Shown: positions 57,686-64,000 of the stretch, in pieces | How the letters are laid out: every line of letters starts with the position of its first letter | How positions within the stretch are numbered: the stretch's first letter is position 1 | DNA from: Castanea sativa | Lineage: Eukaryota; Streptophyta; Magnoliopsida; Fagales; Fagaceae | NCBI RefSeq assembly: GCF_040712315.1 | Contig: NC_134023.1 | Coordinates: 65,549,257 to 65,613,256 of the forward strand | Reading direction: 5' to 3' | Length of the DNA: 64,000 nt | Notes under the pieces: generated by a model | Database searches by the model: none | What the model was told of the DNA's origin: nothing | Seen by the model: the letters and a program-made list of their open reading frames with translations, nothing else | Program-made: the position numbers and the translations under genes

Positions 57686-58965
57686 CAGGGGCCGCGCCAC
57701 CTCATGGCCAGGGTGGTCCTGACCTGAAAAAATTAAAAAAAAAATTATACATAGTAATTTAAAATTTTATATTTATCTACCTTTAAAACAAATTTTGGGA
57801 ACACTCTGAATTTTTTTTATCCCAATAAAATTAAATTTTGGTTCATAATTTGAGTAACTTAACAATATATTAGGGTTTTCAAGCAAAAAAAACCACATGC
57901 TTTTATATTATTTTAAGCCTATAATACGACTTTACTTTTAATTTTTGCTTTACCTGACACACTGTCATTGTACGACTATTTTTCTTCAAAAACATTATAA
58001 TATATATTATACAACTAATTGGTCAAAGTCACGTAAATTTAGCTTCTTTCATTGTACAACTACTTTTCTTTTTTCTTTTTCCAATAATTTTGATTAGAAA
58101 ATTAGTAGTTTTAGCTAATTAAGTGAATAAAATTAAAAAGTTAATTTTTATATAACATCAATTAATTCATTATATATATATATATACACACACATAATAA
58201 ACTTTATATTTTTATGATTATAATTAAACATGTGATTGTTCAAGGAAATTTGTTTAAATTTACACGAAAAGTGTCACTAAATATTATGTTTTTACATTTT
58301 ACTATCATATTATTAGTAATAAACTTATTATATTTTTATTTATATAAGTTAAAATTTTATTAATTATATTATTTATGACGTTACCGGTTCGACCATCAGT
58401 CAGATCTCGGTCCAACCAAAAAACCAGTAATTAGTCCATTTTTCGGTTCTTTCACCGTACTGGTTTATAAAACCATGGAAAAAACCCACAAAAAAAAAAT
58501 TTTGAAAGAAAATTGGAAAAAAAAATATAATAAAACCACTAACAAGACCCAAACCAAATGCCAATAGAAAAGCGCAGTACAAGATCAATCTCATCTCAAG
58601 ACTATCACTACTCCAACACCAACACAATTATGATTTTAATTCAACAAATATTTTTTAAAAAAATCTCCACTGCCTCAGTGCCTTGCGGATTCACAAGTCA
58701 ATTTAAACTAAAACTAAATCAAACCTAAACGCTAAAAGGAAATAAGAAACTCACTTACTCTCCATAGCTATCATCGTCCATCCCTGTTCAATAACACTAA
58801 CAACAACCACAATTGAACCCCACAAGCTTTATGCTGTAAAACTTTATGTATTTACGTGTTTTTTAATTGTTGTTGTTGTTAGTATATAAATTTTTCTTTT
58901 TATTAGATTGTGTAATTTATACTTTTTGAGGAATACCTTAAAAAAACTTTTTGGAGCCGCCACTG
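57686..58965. mobile_element. hAT-like non-autonomous element
   Basis: The left end CAGGGGCCGCGCC and the inverse of the right end (CAGTGGCGGCTCC) match as short terminal inverted repeats beginning CAG, as in plant hAT elements. The 1.28-kb interior is AT-rich, with no transposase. It includes a TATATA/CACACA stretch (about 58170-58195) and a CCGGTTCGACC-type repeat near 58383 that may be nested. An 8-bp target duplication is not clear (AAGGCAAG against AAGACTCC), so the element is probably old. Confidence 0.55.
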
Positions 58966-59773
58966 AAGACTCCTCCTGTCTTTACAAATAGCCTAAGACT
59001 AACAAATGAACACAAACCACTTACAATGGATGAGGAAGGAAGATCAAGATCAATCTCAAAGAGAAAACCCCATCTAGGTGGTCATGGATTTAGCTGTAGA
59101 ACGAAATAAGCATGAACCTGAATCTACAAGTCACAAAGGAAAGTTGGGTGTGTAATGTTCTAACAATTTCCCCATGCCGATGAATACCGATTGAATGAAC
59201 AGCAAGAAGGATAGAATTATTTTACCACCCAGTGATAAAGGTTACCCATTCAAAGTCAGCTATGATTCCCATGGAAGCGAGGACTTCACAGCCATTGCTA
59301 AACAAGCTTTGCTCTATGACCAACCTAGTATGACATTAATTTTTGTTTCCTGAGCAGAAAAGAATAGAATTATTTTTATGAGTAATGTAAGGTCCGTTTG
59401 GATATAACTGAAATTAAGTCATATTTTTGTTAAGATTTTCTGTTGACTAAAGACAGTTTCTCACTAACCAATTTTTTTATGCTACCAATCATCGAAAAAT
59501 GTATAAAACTATTTTTATAAAAAGTTTTCCATCAAAACAAACAGATAACAGTATTTATGAAATCAATGGGTCATAAAAAAATTATTACAAAATTTATCAA
59601 AATGATGAAGCATTCAGGCAGGATATCAGCTAGTAAAAACAAAGGTAGACACCATTAACTATCTCTAAATTCAGACAGGACTCTAGAAAAATTGGTGTTC
59701 AGATTACTTCCAGAAGCCAGTAACAAAAAAAATAAAAACCTCACTCCGCCAACTAACAAAAAAGTGCAGTTGT
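58966..59773. other. Intergenic, one short coding-like scrap
   Basis: On the plus strand around 59234-59338 a frame reads DKGYPFKVSYDSHGSEDF and onward for about 33 codons. It looks like real protein but has no clean splice context and no known family, so it is probably a gene relic. GGTCCGTTTGGATATAACTG at about 59391 looks like one end of a MITE. Confidence 0.3.
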
Positions 59774-61673
<1,900 letters not shown>

Positions 61674-61993
61674 CTCTGCAGAAACAAAAGATTAATCAAG
61701 AAATAAACTACAAATGTTCTAAGCAAAAATCAAAGATTATTCCAGCACATTAGATTTTGAACATCAATCATAAGTCTACTACATAATATATGATGCATTA
61801 TCACTTCCTGTGTCAATGCTTCCAAAATTACACTGCAAAAACAACCCTGATTTCAGACAAATAAAAATTCAAACCATAAATCCTTTTTGCTGGGTACCAT
61901 AGGATAAGGTTTAATAGGAATTAGAGGATCCTATTCCATCGATGGTTTAGTTGGGAACTGTGCAACATAGAGACAATTGACACAGTTGAACTA

Positions 61994-62397
61994 ATAAAGG
62001 TACGTTTGATAACTGTTTTTTCTCCTTATTTTCTGCTTCCAAAAACAATTTTCTATTTTAGAAACTAAAAACCTAGTTTGGCATCCCAAAATGGACATAA
62101 AACAAAAAAACATGCAAAATGCTGTTTTCAATTTCTAATTTTCAAAAGTCAATGAAAACACGCATTTAATTTAATGAATCTGTCTTATTTAATGAGTTAG
62201 TATTAGAGTTCAAATCCTAATAACAACATATTTTAATATTTTCTTTTTTTTTTCTTCAAAAAACTTTTTTTTTTTTTTTCAACCGACCAAACATGTTTTT
62301 GATTTCAAAAATACAAGAATTTTTTGTTTTTTACTTTATATTCCCAAAAACATGTTTTTGAACATAGAAATAAAAAATTATTACCAAACATAACCTA
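61994..62397. mobile_element. MITE-like element inside the RPL7 leader intron
   Basis: Ends GGTACGTTTGATAAC and the inverse of ATTACCAAACATAACC form imperfect 15-bp terminal inverted repeats. Inside, CCAAAAACAATTTTCTATTTT and AACATGTTTTTG-type segments are also partly inverted. It is AT-rich and non-coding. Being within an intron it should be spliced out. Target duplication is not clear (CTAATA-like on both sides). Confidence 0.5.
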
Positions 62398-62921
62398 ATA
62401 GTTTCCAATTTTTTATACCAAAAAACACAGTAATTATGTGAAGTTATATCATTATCTCCTTTGAATGATCAACAATTAAATAGTAAATAGAATAAACTAC
62501 AATTAGACTCATTCTTCATTTCATGATGGGCAAGAAAATATAAGAAAAAGAATATTGAATAGCCATATTATAATTTTCATTAGAGAAATTGAACCCAGTA
62601 CGAACTATGATAAGCATTCACACAGAGAAAAAAGATAAGACTATAAAATGAACTTTTTAAAAAACCGCCACCAGAAATCAGCTACAAATTCCACAAAAAA
62701 ATCTTAAATTTCCACAATTTTCCCTGCACCCAAACAGAACCCAAGTAGCATAGAACAAAATTGTGAACACCCACAAAGCTTAAAACATTCACAAACCCTG
62801 GATTCACAGAAACCCACATGCTAAACATTACTTAGATTGAGAGAGAGAGAGAGAAAATGAAAAGATTCAGATTTAGGGTTTGAGCTGAAATCAAATATCT
62901 GAAAGAAAAAAGAAAACTTAC

Positions 62922-63000
62922 TTCTGATGTGTGCGTAGAGACTGGAGAGAGGGCACCGAGAAGTGAGAACTTAGGGTTTTCTCTCGGGCCGTGAGGGAAG
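62922..63000 (-). promoter_or_regulatory. RPL7 non-coding first exon with telo-box
   Basis: A strong donor CAGAA/GTAAGT on the minus strand ends a leader exon at 62922. TTAGGGTTT at 62971-62979 (AAACCCTAA on the coding strand) is a telo-box, found near transcription starts of plant ribosomal-protein genes; a second copy lies at 62873-62881 in the leader intron. The exon's 5' limit near 63000 is estimated. Confidence 0.7.
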
Positions 63001-63088
63001 CAGAGGTTTTGTAGGGTTCATCCAACGGTGGGGATTTAGTTTGGGTTTTGAGGGTAGATCTTGACCGTTTATTTTTGGTGCAGGTATA

Positions 63089-63162
63089 TGGGCTTGGGCA
63101 GCTCATTGCCCCAATTGAATTGACAATATTTGTTAGTCTATAGTCTATGTGTACAAGGCCCA
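63089..63162 (-). promoter_or_regulatory. RPL7 promoter site II elements
   Basis: TGGGCT at 63089-63094, TGGGCA just after it, and GGCCCA at 63157-63162 lie 110-190 bp upstream of the telo-box. Paired telo-box and site II motifs drive coordinated expression of translation genes in plants. This layout supports the RPL7 call and its transcription direction. Confidence 0.65.
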
Positions 63163-63313
63163 CTTCATGTGGGAAATAGTTCCATGGATACTCGATGATC
63201 CTTCTGCAAATTGATAAGAGGGAAAAAAATTTCTCCAAACTACTTCAAATTACTTTAAAATGGTTACATGTGTCCTTTTAATTTTTTTTTTCTTTTAAGA
63301 TAAAAGATAATCG

Positions 63314-63596
63314 TGGCCGAGTACAAATTTTCTATCTCACTCTTCCTGTTCTACTATATACTCCACAAATAAAAATATGTCACGTGCTCATCTACTTTAT
63401 TAAATACTAAATTTTGGTCTTCTATTATTTTAATTAACTAAATCTAATGGGTTATTTATTTATTTATTTTAGGAAATTAAAATAATAGAAGGTATAAATT
63501 TTGCATTTAATAAAGTAGATGGACATGTGACATGTTTTTATTTGTGGAATATAAAGTGGAGTAAGAAGAGTGAGATAGAAGATTTGGACTCAACTA
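63314..63596. mobile_element. Long foldback element upstream of RPL7
   Basis: Two arms of about 105-120 bp (about 63316-63436 and 63472-63594) are near-perfect inverted copies, for example TTCTATCTCACTCTTC against GAAGAGTGAGATAGAA, CATCTACTTTATTAAATAC against CATTTAATAAAGTAGATGG, and TCTATTATTTTAATT against AATTAAAATAATAGA. The loop is about 35 bp. The transcript would form a long hairpin. It is most likely a MITE; no target duplication was identified. Confidence 0.75.
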
Positions 63597-64000
63597 AACC
63601 TAGCGCCACCTACAATTTGTAATTTTTTATTTTTTGCAAAATAAAAATCAATTAACCCAACTTTTAATTTGGTCAAATTGGAAGGACACATATCACCATT
63701 GGTGTCATTAGACTTCTACCATCACAAACAAGGATCGACAAATGCTTTAAAATGTGATTTTTTTTTTTTTTTTTTGGGTAAAAACTTTTACTTTTATTTG
63801 AATTTAACAAGTTGTTAGACTTGTTTTAAACACAAAATTATTAGATTACTTAATCTAACCTAATAAAATAACATATTCATAAGTTTTTTTTTTCCTTTTC
63901 TTTATTCTACAAAAATTTGGACTACACAGGATATACTTACACTTCACTTTAATATTTACAAATTTATTTTTTATACTATGAATAAGATATTAATTGAAAT
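63597..64000. other. AT-rich right edge, no gene seen
   Basis: T runs (63759-63776, 63884-63893) and AT-rich sequence; no open frame, RNA gene or repeat boundary could be recognised before the window ends. Confidence 0.5.

Noticed and set aside
59234..59338. Protein-like plus-strand frame as a real gene
   Set aside because: Too short, no start, no clear splice sites and no recognised family; kept only as a note in the intergenic entry.

Overview
The window is nuclear DNA from a flowering plant, most likely a woody eudicot. The genes have many GT-AG introns. They include nuclear genes for chloroplast proteins (TAB2, PsbTn), a cytosolic ribosomal protein gene (RPL7), a plant-type CC-NBS-LRR resistance gene and a DusA-type tRNA dihydrouridine synthase. 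The gaps are AT-rich and full of plant transposons (L1-type LINEs, a MULE, hAT- and Mutator-type MITEs, SINE-like pieces). The genus cannot be fixed from the sequence alone; a Fagaceae-like tree is only a guess.

Layout. 1-3045: 5'-truncated L1-type LINE running off the left edge. 5271-11359: nearly intact 6.1 kb LINE with a 17-bp target-site duplication. It lies about 370 bp past the second exon of a small unrecognised minus-strand gene (exons 12911-13022 and 11730-11821). 13405-14541: intron-containing partial copy of TAB2 exons 3 and 4, broken by a 20-bp deletion. 15658-20300: Mutator-like (MULE) transposase gene with seven nonsense codons and no visible frameshift, flanked on both sides by arrays of an ACTCGAGT palindrome. 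20366-20952: two MITEs. 22.2-28.0 kb: no confident gene, but diverged internal duplications, one copy carrying a Mutator-type MITE with a perfect 9-bp duplication. 29860-33330: intact single-exon CNL resistance gene (minus), with a 63-bp minisatellite just upstream. 36520-40606: TAB2 (minus, 5 exons). 43030-53297: DusA-type tRNA-dihydrouridine synthase (plus, 12 coding exons), divergent from TAB2. 54819-55145: PsbTn (plus). 57686-58965: hAT-like non-autonomous element. 59774-61673: RPL7 (minus, 6 coding exons plus a leader exon near 63 kb), with telo-box and site II promoter motifs.

How the genes relate. There is no operon-like logic; these are independent plant genes. TAB2 and PsbTn both serve photosynthesis (photosystem I translation and photosystem II structure). 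RPL7 and the Dus protein serve translation and tRNA modification. The CNL is an immune receptor. Site II motifs (TGGGCC/TGGGCT) occur at the TAB2, Dus and RPL7 promoters, as is common for plant genes of organelle function and translation.

I did not find a convincing new biological system. The most unusual items are the ACTCGAGT arrays flanking the decayed MULE, the nonsense-only decay of the MULE and the full-length LINE, the LINE inside a probable gene, and the TAB2 segmental copy. All exon boundaries were read by eye from splice motifs and reading-frame continuity, without transcript support.
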